Under the pieces are notes generated by a model that had not been told where the DNA came from, searched no databases, and saw only the letters and a program-made list of their open reading frames with translations. A program made the translations under genes and the position numbers. From a virus: DNA of 55,830 nt. Each line of letters starts with the position of its first letter. Position 1 is the stretch's first letter. The stretch lies in the IMG/VR virus record IMGVR_UViG_3300020438_000050, positions 1 to 55,830 of that record; one strand, written 5' to 3'. Positions 7,594 to 15,817 of the stretch are shown piece after piece.

Positions 7594-10500
7594 TTATCCC
7601 AGAGCTGCAATTTCTCCTGTATTCTTAAGTCTTAATGGAATGTAAATGAATTCAATTGCTTTTACTGGTTCAATTGCAATATCCAAATACAGCTCGTTTC
7701 TATCTACTCTCGCAGGAGTATTGTTTGATTCGTCACACACAACTAAGAAGTCATATAATGCTCTTAGTCCAACCAATTCAATTAACAACTGATCAGCTGC
7801 AGATTTAATTTGGTCACGTGTAATTTTATCATTTGGTTCAAACAAATAAGGTCTTGCAAGTAGTTCCAATTGTCCACGTAAGTAAACAACCAAACGTGCT
7901 ACATTGACCCTATCTAGTGCAGAAGCATTTCTTGCTCTAGTTTTCTGACCAAATACAACTAACCCTGCTCCGCTAATAAACGTAATTGGGTTAATTTGTG
8001 CTGAGTACAACGTGTCACGCTGTCCTGTGTTAAGAGCAACACCTACAAATTCTCCTTCAGCATTAATAAAACCTGAACTTGAAGCATTTGTTACGCCGCC
8101 GCGTCTTGTACCTGCTGGAGCAAACCAGGGGAATGCTACTTGGTCATTAAGTACAAGTGTGCGTAGTGCCATATGTGATGCTGGAACTACAACATTGTTT
8201 CCAAAGTTATCACTTGAAAAGCCTGCTGGATAGTACATACCTAAATATTCGTCTTTAGATACACCACCTAAATCATTATCTTCTAGTGCGCCTCTTACGT
8301 TATTAGCCCACTCATTTAATGATGTAGCATCTGGTGTTAAGCGTAATGGTGTATCACCTACAACAAAAGCAGTTAAGCGTCTGTCATAATTAAGTGTAAC
8401 CATTTCACCAATCAATTCAGGATATCCTGGCGTAGCAACTAAGTTAAACTGGCGACTTTCTTCGTCACGTATATCTTGATTGCTGTTAACCATAGCCTGT
8501 AGTGCTTGTACGACACTCTTGCGCTGTGCATGACGTCCAAATGTGCCTGAGCCATCTGCATTGTTTCCTGAGTCAGTTACCCATCTATGTGGATAGTAAC
8601 TACCCATAGGTTGATCAATAACGTCTGCTGGATCTGAACTTTGTGGATCATCTACTTCAAAACGTTGATTTGAACCTGCAACATCAATTGAATTTAATAC
8701 AAATTTCTTAACATTAAATCCGCTTCTGCGTGTGTTCCATAGCAACATTCCTTTTGGATATAGTGCAGGATCTGGAGCATCTGGATCTAAGTAATCGTTA
8801 TCAAGTAAATCAACAATTGCTGCTGCTGCATATGGGCCTGCTGCGCTTCCGCCGCTTGTAGACCAACGTGCGTCTGCAAATAGCATACCTGCTTCAGTAG
8901 TTTGGTCTGACTTATCTACTAATACCCAGTCAGTTGATGTGCCATTATAACGATACACTAGCGGATAGTTTTCTAAGTCAGCTGTGCTAACCCATATGTC
9001 TCCATCTACTAACGGTGTTGTATCTGACTGTTTTGTTGGCTTAGATGCACTTACAATTGGACCACTTGGGTCTGTGTCTGCATAGTCTGCATTGTAGTTT
9101 TGATAACCTACCCATGTAGTACCATTGTGAATCATAATATCAACATCGTCAACTGTTGAGCTATACCAACGCTGTCCATCTGATGTAAGTGCTAATGGCT
9201 CTGCTGGTGATGCAGTGTATGTTAATGGCTTCCAGTTAGAAGCAACTAAACTATGCGTAGCATCGCCTGTTGGTGCAACATATAAGTTTGCTGTAGCAAG
9301 ATCTCTATTGCTTTCGTTAGCAGTCAGACCAGCAAATCCCATTTCATTTAAAAGACCATCTGTATCTATAATACGGAAATCTCCGCCTAACTTGTGCTCA
9401 ATAACAACTCTGTTTTGTGCGTTTACATACGATACAACGTTTGTAAAGTTAGCAGCGTTAATAGCGCCTGCGATAGTATCTGCATCTGCTGTTGTGCCGT
9501 TAATAACTACGTTAGTTACAGCTTTACTTGCAAGTGTCGCAGAATTTTTTACTGTTTCAGCAATTGTAAATGCTTTTGTGCCAGCTGTTAATTGTGAAAC
9601 AATTTTGTCAGATACAATTGAAGTAGCGCCTACTGCGGCTCTATAATGAATTTTATAGTTTGCTACAGTTGGTGTTTCCTCATCAATATTTACTCTTATG
9701 TATAAATCGTCTGCAAGTAAATTTTCGCCGCCACCTGTTTTATCTAATGCCATTAGCGCAGATTGGTTGCTCGTATATAACGGAGCATTAACATTATTCC
9801 AAAGTTGTGTATCTGTGCTATATTGCTTGACTCTCCAGTTAGCGCCACCGTTTGGTACTGTAGTTTTAATCCATAAGCTACCGGTTGGTGCTGGTGTTGT
9901 GTCGCCAGTTTTATAAGTAGGTACACTTGTATGCGGAGCAATAGTTAATCTTGGTACACTATACGTACCGTTTTCAATTCCTAAGCCGCCAGCTGCTGAG
10001 TCAGCAAGTCCTGTAAGTGAACCTTGTCCGCCACCAACTACAATCTTTCCGTCTGCATCGCTACCGTTTGAAGTTGCAGTCGAATCACCGTAAATTTCTA
10101 ATACGCCGTCTACTGCCGCTGCACTTACACCTGTAATGCCTGCACCATTGATATCGCTTGCTAAATTAGCAATTGTAGTTCCAGCTAGTGTCACTGTCAC
10201 TGTGTTAATTACAATTTCGTCACCGTTTACAAGTGTTGGATTACGTGAAGTACCTTTGACTGTTGCATGGCTTGCCATCCATTTATTACTACCAACTGTC
10301 ACCCATTCGCCTGCAGTAACACCTGTTGCGTTACCTGATGCTTTATAATATAGTTTGTTAGAATCAGCTGCAGCGTTAAGAGCAAAGTCTCCAATTGCGC
10401 CTACTGATCCTTTTGGAATACCTGTTGCAACATTTCCAACTAAGTCAGTAGTTTCAGTAATTACTTTTGTTGTAACTGCTGTAAATGATTGGCCGCCGCT

Positions 10501-10968
10501 AGTTGTAATAGCTTCACCATTCCATTCTAAAATACCCAACTTTGTGTTTAGTGTATCAAACCACCAAGCACCGTCTGCTGGTTCGCCGCCTGGTGCAGTT
10601 GCACTTGCAGCAAGTTCTGATAAATCTAAGTCTGCTCTTACAACATATGCTCTGTTAGATACGCCAAGTAATGAGTATGCAGTATTAAGTCCATATTCAT
10701 TTAGCTCTCCTCCATGAACCATGTTGCCGTTTGCATCCGATTCAAATAATGCATCTCCAAACAAGTCGCCTAATTCTCTTTGACTTGTTACGAGATATGG
10801 TTTGCCAGCATTTGCTGCCAATGTTCCTTGTGCAATGCCGCTGCCAGATGCCTTTGTTTTATTTGTCGCTGTTGTGACAAATACCATTGGAACTGTAGCT
10901 GCTGCCCCTGGTGTGTAGAAGCTCTCGTCAATTACATTGACTTCTACTCCTGGTGATACTAGTGCCAT
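7594..10968 (-). CDS. gp18: Tail sheath protein gp18, with a very large inserted region
   Basis: 1124 residues from the ATG at 10968 (MALVSPGVEVNVIDES), chosen for the AGGAG just upstream; T4 gp18 has 659. The N-terminus (PGVEV, residues 1-120) and the C-terminal part (from about residue 690: QFNLVATPG, DRRLTAFVVGD, FISGAGLVVFGQKTRARN) are typical sheath core. Between about residues 125 and 690 is a large extra region of beta-rich domains with repeated Trp/Gly motifs (DGAWWFDT, GSLWIKT, GDIWVST). The sheath contracts to drive the tube through the envelope; inserts of this kind sit on the outer surface of known sheaths. The late box is weak (11006-11013). Confidence 0.96.
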   Translation of the reverse strand: MALVSPGVEVNVIDESFYTPGAAATVPMVFVTTATNKTKASGSGIAQGTLAANAGKPYLVTSQRELGDLFGDALFESDANGNMVHGGELNEYGLNTAYSLLGVSNRAYVVRADLDLSELAASATAPGGEPADGAWWFDTLNTKLGILEWNGEAITTSGGQSFTAVTTKVITETTDLVGNVATGIPKGSVGAIGDFALNAAADSNKLYYKASGNATGVTAGEWVTVGSNKWMASHATVKGTSRNPTLVNGDEIVINTVTVTLAGTTIANLASDINGAGITGVSAAAVDGVLEIYGDSTATSNGSDADGKIVVGGGQGSLTGLADSAAGGLGIENGTYSVPRLTIAPHTSVPTYKTGDTTPAPTGSLWIKTTVPNGGANWRVKQYSTDTQLWNNVNAPLYTSNQSALMALDKTGGGENLLADDLYIRVNIDEETPTVANYKIHYRAAVGATSIVSDKIVSQLTAGTKAFTIAETVKNSATLASKAVTNVVINGTTADADTIAGAINAANFTNVVSYVNAQNRVVIEHKLGGDFRIIDTDGLLNEMGFAGLTANESNRDLATANLYVAPTGDATHSLVASNWKPLTYTASPAEPLALTSDGQRWYSSTVDDVDIMIHNGTTWVGYQNYNADYADTDPSGPIVSASKPTKQSDTTPLVDGDIWVSTADLENYPLVYRYNGTSTDWVLVDKSDQTTEAGMLFADARWSTSGGSAAGPYAAAAIVDLLDNDYLDPDAPDPALYPKGMLLWNTRRSGFNVKKFVLNSIDVAGSNQRFEVDDPQSSDPADVIDQPMGSYYPHRWVTDSGNNADGSGTFGRHAQRKSVVQALQAMVNSNQDIRDEESRQFNLVATPGYPELIGEMVTLNYDRRLTAFVVGDTPLRLTPDATSLNEWANNVRGALEDNDLGGVSKDEYLGMYYPAGFSSDNFGNNVVVPASHMALRTLVLNDQVAFPWFAPAGTRRGGVTNASSSGFINAEGEFVGVALNTGQRDTLYSAQINPITFISGAGLVVFGQKTRARNASALDRVNVARLVVYLRGQLELLARPYLFEPNDKITRDQIKSAADQLLIELVGLRALYDFLVVCDESNNTPARVDRNELYLDIAIEPVKAIEFIYIPLRLKNTGEIAALG

Positions 10969-11005
10969 GTTTTGTTCTCCTGTTGGAATTATGTTTCGCT
11001 GTATG

Positions 11006-11013
11006 TATTTAGC
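11006..11013 (-). promoter_or_regulatory. Possible weak late box GCTAAATA for gp18
   Basis: Minus-strand GCTAAATA lies 37 bases before the gp18 ATG, in the position where other late genes here carry NATAAATA. The mismatch at position 2 makes it uncertain. Confidence 0.4.
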
Positions 11014-11080
11014 TATCCAGAACAAAATCATAGCTATAATTAGCTAAAAAAAGGGATAAAAAAGGTGAGGTAAATACAAT

Positions 11081-11416
11081 ATGAGACCTTTATGCCAATG
11101 CGGTGAAAGACCGGCCGCTATAAATTATAAAAAGAATAACAGAACTTACTATAGAAAGCTATGTGAGATTTGTTTGAAGCACGGTTTAGGGCACGGTATT
11201 CCAAAATGGAAACAACGTGGTTATGAAAAGAAAACTGAATGTGAAAAGTGCGGGTTCAAATCAAAACACGAAGAACAATTTAATGTATTTCATATTGACG
11301 GTGATTTAAATAACTGTCGACCTAATAATCTAAAAACTATTTGTGCTAACTGTCAGCGCATTATGCAAAAAGACGGCGTTCATTGGAAGCAGGGAGACTT
11401 ACGTCCTGATTTTTAA
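11081..11416 (+). CDS. Small HNH endonuclease-like zinc protein
   Basis: 111 residues. It contains four cysteine pairs (CQCG, CEIC, CEKCG, and C...C around residues 79-91) and an HNH-type core: FHIDGDLNNCRPNNLKTICANCQ, with the His of FHIDGD, the Asn of PNNL and the zinc cysteines. Proteins with this MRPLCQCG start are known to me from cyanophages as HNH endonucleases; they may nick DNA or act as free-standing homing enzymes. It is read divergently from gp18 and its 3' end overlaps the end of the kinase gene by 56 bases. GGTGAGG upstream may serve as ribosome site. Activity is not proven. Confidence 0.85.
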   Translation: MRPLCQCGERPAAINYKKNNRTYYRKLCEICLKHGLGHGIPKWKQRGYEKKTECEKCGFKSKHEEQFNVFHIDGDLNNCRPNNLKTICANCQRIMQKDGVHWKQGDLRPDF

Positions 11417-11906
11417 AAATAGTCTTAATTAAAATATCTACGTTTTGCTCTAGTCTTTTTAAGTCTCCGTTATTATCAATAGTGTAGTCACACATCCACT
11501 GTTCAATACTCATTGAACTAGAATCTTCAGAGGGCAAATGATCTGTCCTATCAACCCAAATTGCATAGTCGAATAGTTCTTCATTTTGCATAGCAAAGAA
11601 TTCACGCTTGTTACGCAGGCCGCAGTATATATCGTGTTTAGCAAATAAGTTACGCCCTAATTTAGCTAAATCATCTTTGCAATAGTTATGAATCATATTA
11701 TACCATTCTGTTCGATGATTATGCCTGTCAGCATAACATGCTTCTTCATCTTTATAATTGTATTGATCTTTAAGATCATTAAAGATAAAAAGTTCAGAAC
11801 AGAACTTACTACTAGATTGAAAAGAATAATTGTAATTTTCAAGTAATTCGCAAACAGTGTCTTTACCGTGTCTGCCGTGTCCTACAATTAATAGTTTGGG
11901 TAGCAA
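11361..11906 (-). CDS. P-loop nucleotide kinase, T4 gp1 (dNMP kinase)-like
   Basis: 181 residues starting at a TTG codon at 11906, six bases after a perfect AGGAG; no in-frame ATG fits better. The Walker A motif GHGRHGKDT at residues 9-17 resembles the GxxRSGKDT loop of T4 gene 1 deoxynucleoside monophosphate kinase, and the later CGLRNKREF and IWVDRTDHLP parts fit a small kinase fold. The role would be feeding dNTP synthesis. It is shorter than T4 gp1 (241). It has its own strong sigma70 promoter inside the late tail cluster, so it is probably expressed early. Substrate is uncertain. Confidence 0.75.
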   Translation of the reverse strand: MLPKLLIVGHGRHGKDTVCELLENYNYSFQSSSKFCSELFIFNDLKDQYNYKDEEACYADRHNHRTEWYNMIHNYCKDDLAKLGRNLFAKHDIYCGLRNKREFFAMQNEELFDYAIWVDRTDHLPSEDSSSMSIEQWMCDYTIDNNGDLKRLEQNVDILIKTIFKNQDVSLPASNERRLFA

Positions 11907-11932
11907 AGGATTCTCCTTAAAGTATACTGTGT

Positions 11933-11961
11933 AGTATAGCTTAGTTTTAAGAAGTTGTCAA
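11933..11961 (-). promoter_or_regulatory. Strong sigma70 promoter for the P-loop kinase
   Basis: On the minus strand TTGACA (11961-11956), a 17-base spacer, then TATACT (11938-11933). It lies between the gp13 stop and the kinase start, 26 bases before the TTG codon, with AGGAG in between. A host-type early promoter. Confidence 0.88.
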
Positions 11962-11968
11962 GTGTTTT

Positions 11969-12727
11969 TTAACCAATTACAAAACTATAGCCAACGCCGC
12001 CTGGTACAGCTAGTGATACTTCTTGTTCTAACTTGTCCATTTCTTGTTGCGCTTCTGCTTTTAATGTATCGCCATTAAGAGTTGATCCACCTTGTGGGCC
12101 TGCAATAGTTGCAAACTTTGAACGTGCTTCCCCTAACATATATTTGCAAGCTGCTAGTGTATAGTCTTTAATCCATTGTGATGCTAAGTAGTCGTTTAAT
12201 AGCTCGTTATCGGGACGATAATTGTATGCATACAATAATATTTCCTCTTCAGCTCTTGGACGTTGTAATAATGTTAATTTTTTGCTCGTTGGGTTCCATT
12301 TAAATTCAATAAAACTGCCGAACATTCTGCCAACAAGTTCTTGATGCTGTGAAAACATATCGTAAGTTGCTAGGCCGCCCATTTTAGAACCAGATAACAA
12401 ATAAGTGTTTGTATATGCTAAATTAAACGGTTCAAATAAACTGCCACCATCTCCACCGCCTGATCTAGAACCTATACTTCTACGGAATAACTTACGAATT
12501 TCCATAACTTCGTTAGGTAATATATATTCGTTTTGGTCTACTACCGTTGTTAAAAACATATACGATTCTTCAACACTGTTATCACTACGTTGTCTAAACC
12601 TAGAAAGTGCCTTATCTAATGCAGTTTTATAATGTATTGGATCAAGTTCAACATCAATCATTCCTCCGCCAAGGAATGTGTTTACATAATCATATACTTC
12701 TTGTTTTTGTGTTGCTAGTTCTGCCAT
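11969..12727 (-). CDS. gp13: Neck protein gp13
   Basis: 252 residues (T4 gp13 has 309). The sequence MAELATQKQEVYDYVNTFLG, LFRRSIGSRSGGGDGG, NLAYTNTYLLSG and EARSKFATIAGPQGG closely follows cyanophage gp13 as I remember it. gp13 and gp14 form the neck that seals the packaged head and binds the tail. GGAG lies before the ATG. It is transcribed from the left half of the palindromic late promoter at 12745-12760, divergent from gp14. Confidence 0.92.
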   Translation of the reverse strand: MAELATQKQEVYDYVNTFLGGGMIDVELDPIHYKTALDKALSRFRQRSDNSVEESYMFLTTVVDQNEYILPNEVMEIRKLFRRSIGSRSGGGDGGSLFEPFNLAYTNTYLLSGSKMGGLATYDMFSQHQELVGRMFGSFIEFKWNPTSKKLTLLQRPRAEEEILLYAYNYRPDNELLNDYLASQWIKDYTLAACKYMLGEARSKFATIAGPQGGSTLNGDTLKAEAQQEMDKLEQEVSLAVPGGVGYSFVIG

Positions 12728-12744
12728 ACAAGTTCTCCGTATAG

Positions 12745-12760
12745 TATTTATCGATAAATA
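12745..12760. promoter_or_regulatory. Palindromic bidirectional late promoter TATTTATCGATAAATA
   Basis: A perfect 16-base palindrome made of two GATAAATA boxes on opposite strands sharing their outer-most G/C. The minus box serves gp13 with an 18-base gap and GGAG leader. The plus box ends five bases before the gp14 ATG (12766), predicting a leaderless gp14 mRNA. Confidence 0.8.
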
Positions 12761-12765
12761 TATAT

Positions 12766-13935
12766 ATGCCGAGAATATCTTTATATAAACCAGAACGCGG
12801 AAACGATTACAACTTCTTAGATAAACAAATCCAAGAGATGTTTACTGTTGGCGGAACTGATATTAACATACACAAATACTTAGGTACTGAAGTGCCGTCA
12901 GATGACGACAGAAGTGCTACACAGCCAGAATATGATGCTGTTGCAGAAACTAATATTCAAGATTTATTGTTCTTAGAAAATCGTGACAGGAAATATGATC
13001 CTGACATTTATACAATGCGAGCAATATATAATGTACAAGATATAGATTTTGATTTAAGCCAGTTTGGTATGTTTCTTAGCAATGACACATTGTTTATGAC
13101 CATACATATTAACAGTAGTGTAAAAACACTTGGCAGAAAAATTATGAGCGGTGATGTAATTGAATTACCGCATTTAAAAGATGAATACGCTCTTAATGAT
13201 GCTGCTTTTGCATTGAAAAGATTTTATGTGGTAGACGATGTTAATCGTGCAGCAGAAGGATTTTCACAAACTTGGTATCCACATTTATATAGACTGAAAT
13301 TAAAGCAAATAGTAGACTCGCAAGAATTTGCAGAAATATTAGATTTACCTGCAGAAGAAGGTAGTGATAATACATTACGCGATTTATTATCAACATACGA
13401 AAAAGAAATGCAAATTTCAAATGCAGTAGTTGCACAAGCAGAAGCTGATGCTCCTAAAAGCGGCTTTGATATTAGTCATTATTATTCTTTAGCAACAAAC
13501 GAGGACGGAAGTGTTGCATTGCGTACTGCTGACCAAGGCGATATCGATGCATCAAATGTTAATACAAATGCAGACGAAGTTACTGATAGACCTGATAGAT
13601 CCGGGTATACAGGATATCTAGTAGGTCAAGGAGACAATGCGCCAAACGGAGCACCTTTTGGTTTTGGTATTAAGTTTCCTGTAGATCATCAAGAAGGTGA
13701 TTATTTTTTACGTACAGATTTCCTACCAAATAGAATGTTTAAATATGACGGTATAAGATGGGTTAAAGTAGAAGATGATATTAGAATGACTCTAAGTAAT
13801 ACACTACAACGTCAAACGTATAAAACAGAATTTATTAATAATACTAATACAAATAACATAGACGGTGAAGTTGTAGAAGAAAGACAAAGCTTATCTAAAG
13901 CATTGCGCCCACGTACACCAGAGGCAGATAACTAA
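12766..13935 (+). CDS. gp14: Neck protein gp14
   Basis: 389 residues, longer than T4 gp14 (256). The N-terminus MPRISLYKPERGNDYNFLD and the VGGTDINIHKYLG segment match cyanophage gp14 from memory. Residues 90-200 (FLENRDRKYDPDIYTMRAIYN, DIDFDLSQFGMFLSND) are the conserved core. The C-terminal half is extended and carries a GDYFLRTDFLPNRMFKYDGIRW stretch akin to modules in the sheath and fibres. It joins gp13 to form the neck. It overlaps gp15 by one base (TAATG). There is no Shine-Dalgarno and only five bases after the late box. Confidence 0.92.
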   Translation: MPRISLYKPERGNDYNFLDKQIQEMFTVGGTDINIHKYLGTEVPSDDDRSATQPEYDAVAETNIQDLLFLENRDRKYDPDIYTMRAIYNVQDIDFDLSQFGMFLSNDTLFMTIHINSSVKTLGRKIMSGDVIELPHLKDEYALNDAAFALKRFYVVDDVNRAAEGFSQTWYPHLYRLKLKQIVDSQEFAEILDLPAEEGSDNTLRDLLSTYEKEMQISNAVVAQAEADAPKSGFDISHYYSLATNEDGSVALRTADQGDIDASNVNTNADEVTDRPDRSGYTGYLVGQGDNAPNGAPFGFGIKFPVDHQEGDYFLRTDFLPNRMFKYDGIRWVKVEDDIRMTLSNTLQRQTYKTEFINNTNTNNIDGEVVEERQSLSKALRPRTPEADN

Positions 13936-15344
13936 TGTTACATTTTTATGACGGACAAATAAGAAGATACACAACACAAATGATGCGTATTTTAAGCAAC
14001 TTTCCAGTTAAGGATGGTAAAGGTAAAACTAAAGAAGTGCCTGTAACATACGGCGATTTATCAAGACAAGTTGCAAATATTATTAGAGAAAATTCAGAAA
14101 ACAAAATTCCTAGTGCGCCGCGTATCGCAGTGTATCTTACTGGGCTGGAATTAGATAGAGATAGATTAACTGATGCAACATATACTAGATCAGTAAACAT
14201 ACGTGAACGAGCATATGACGAAACGACTGACGAATATTTAAACTATCAAGGAAAGAATTATACGGTAGAACGATTAATACCAACTCCGTATATGATGAGA
14301 GTAAATGCTGATATATGGGCTACAAATACTGATCAAAAATTACAACTACTTGAACAAATACTTGTGTTGTTTAATCCAAGTTTAGAAATGCAAACTACAG
14401 ATAATTTTATTGACTGGACAAGTATTACTGTTGTAAATTTAGAAAACGTACAATGGTCAAATAGAAGTGTACCTGTAGGAGTTGATAGTGAAATTGATAT
14501 TGCTACACTTACTTTTAGTATCCCAATATACATTAGTCCTCCGACTAAAGTTAAGAAAATGGGGGTTATTACCAATATTATAACAAGCATGTTTGACGAA
14601 ACTAGAGGTACTATCGAAGATGGTGTAAGTGGGCCTATTACAAATGCAGGCACTGACTTCTTATCAGGACTCACAGGAGGCGATAAAAATCGTAAAGCAC
14701 AAACTGCTGTAGCAAAGGAACTAGCAAACGTAAACTATAAACAATACGGTTTATACCTAGAAACATCGTGTGCGCAATTAATTAATAACGGTGTTGTTGG
14801 AATGAAGAGTTGGAATGAAATATTTGAAGCACTTCCAGGAACATATATGGCAGACGTTAGTAGAATATATGTAAACAATAATGAAAATAGTAATACAATT
14901 ACAGGCACGTTTGTACATAATCCGTTTGACGAAGGTAAACTAGAAATAAATTGGGACATGGATAGTTTTCCAAGTGACACTATTATAGATGGTAGAACTA
15001 CCATAGATTACATTATAAATCCAACTAACTTTAATCCGTCTTCGATAAAATCTTCAGGTTTAAGGTTATTACTATTAGAAAGTATTGGTGATCAAACTAC
15101 TGGATCAGGAGCATCGGCTTGGAAAAATGCTGATAATACTAACTTAGTTGCAAGCGCAAATGATATAATTGAGTGGGATGGAAACAAATGGAATATTGTG
15201 TTTGATTCTAGCACTGCTACATCTACAACTTACACAACTAATTTAAACACAAGCGTTCAATACAGATTTAGAGATAACGAATGGCTACTTAGTATAGATG
15301 GCGAGTATCCAATTGGTACATGGAGAATATCACTAACGGGCTAA
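13935..15344 (+). CDS. gp15: Tail completion / sheath terminator protein gp15
   Basis: 469 residues (T4 gp15 has 272). The N-terminal 230 residues carry the family core: MLHFYDGQIRRYTTQMMRIL, LTGLELDRDRLTDATYTR, YTVERLIPTPYMMRVNADIW and NFIDWTSITV. gp15 caps the tail tube and sheath and docks to the neck. The extra C-terminal half ends in a small Trp-rich domain (DIIEWDGNKWNIVFD, FRDNEWLLSIDGEYPIGTWRI). It is translated after gp14 with a one-base TAATG overlap. Confidence 0.92.
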   Translation: MLHFYDGQIRRYTTQMMRILSNFPVKDGKGKTKEVPVTYGDLSRQVANIIRENSENKIPSAPRIAVYLTGLELDRDRLTDATYTRSVNIRERAYDETTDEYLNYQGKNYTVERLIPTPYMMRVNADIWATNTDQKLQLLEQILVLFNPSLEMQTTDNFIDWTSITVVNLENVQWSNRSVPVGVDSEIDIATLTFSIPIYISPPTKVKKMGVITNIITSMFDETRGTIEDGVSGPITNAGTDFLSGLTGGDKNRKAQTAVAKELANVNYKQYGLYLETSCAQLINNGVVGMKSWNEIFEALPGTYMADVSRIYVNNNENSNTITGTFVHNPFDEGKLEINWDMDSFPSDTIIDGRTTIDYIINPTNFNPSSIKSSGLRLLLLESIGDQTTGSGASAWKNADNTNLVASANDIIEWDGNKWNIVFDSSTATSTTYTTNLNTSVQYRFRDNEWLLSIDGEYPIGTWRISLTG

Positions 15345-15352
15345 TTATATGT

Positions 15353-15805
15353 ATGACAGATATGATTACATGTAGTGGAGCACTATTCTATACTTTAGAT
15401 ACAAATAGATTTCTTTTTTTACATAGAGCAAACGGCAAACGTAATAACATGTGGGGGCTAGTTGGCGGCACAAATGAAGGATTAGAAACACCATTCGAAG
15501 GTTTAACAAGAGAGATAGAAGAAGAAATTGGCTTTTTGCCAGACATTAAAAAAACTTTGCCTTTAGAAAGTTTTATAAGTGCAGATAGTAAATTTTATTT
15601 CCACACATATCTTTGCGTTGTCCAATCTGAATTTATACCTACCCTTAATAACGAACATGACGGTTATGCATGGAGTGCATTTACCAAATGGCCAAAACCA
15701 TTACATTTTGGTTTACGCAATACATTACAAAGTAAAGTAAATTTAAATAAATTAGAAACTGTATTCCAAACCATAAATTTACTTGACATATCGCATCAAA
15801 CGTAG
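15353..15805 (+). CDS. Nudix hydrolase
   Basis: I prefer the ATG at 15353 (MTDMITCSGALFYT), after the gp15 stop, giving 150 residues. A complete Nudix box is present around residues 38-60: G-x5-E-x7-REIEEEIGF. It should hydrolyse a nucleoside diphosphate linked to another group; likely substrates include nucleotide sugars, and its position directly before the ADP-heptose genes suggests, without proof, an ADP-sugar. The C-terminal part (HDGYAWSAFTKWPKPLHFG) fits the substrate-binding end of Nudix folds. No Shine-Dalgarno is seen. The sigma70 promoter for hldE overlaps its last codons. Confidence 0.9.
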   Translation: MTDMITCSGALFYTLDTNRFLFLHRANGKRNNMWGLVGGTNEGLETPFEGLTREIEEEIGFLPDIKKTLPLESFISADSKFYFHTYLCVVQSEFIPTLNNEHDGYAWSAFTKWPKPLHFGLRNTLQSKVNLNKLETVFQTINLLDISHQT

Positions 15806-15811
15806 TATAAT
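15783..15811 (+). promoter_or_regulatory. Perfect consensus sigma70 promoter for the ADP-heptose operon
   Basis: TTGACA (15783-15788), a 17-base spacer, TATAAT (15806-15811). Only six bases (ATAAAG) lie between the -10 box and the hldE ATG at 15818, so transcription should begin at or next to the start codon. The promoter lies over the 3' end of the Nudix gene. Confidence 0.93.
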
Positions 15812-15817
15812 ATAAAG

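Noticed and set aside
9215-9646. 143-codon plus-strand frame opposite gp18, and similar long ones opposite the fibres
   Set aside because: They lie wholly inside strong genes, lack ribosome sites and show hydrophobic repeats caused by reversed Gly/Thr/Asn codons.
11006-11046. Three TAGCTA copies between gp18 and the HNH gene, one with TATAAT, as operator and promoter
   Set aside because: No -35 box at normal distance; in AT-rich DNA this may be chance.
11081-11416. HNH gene as part of an intron or IS element in gp18
   Set aside because: gp18 is uninterrupted and no inverted repeats or intron features flank the HNH gene.
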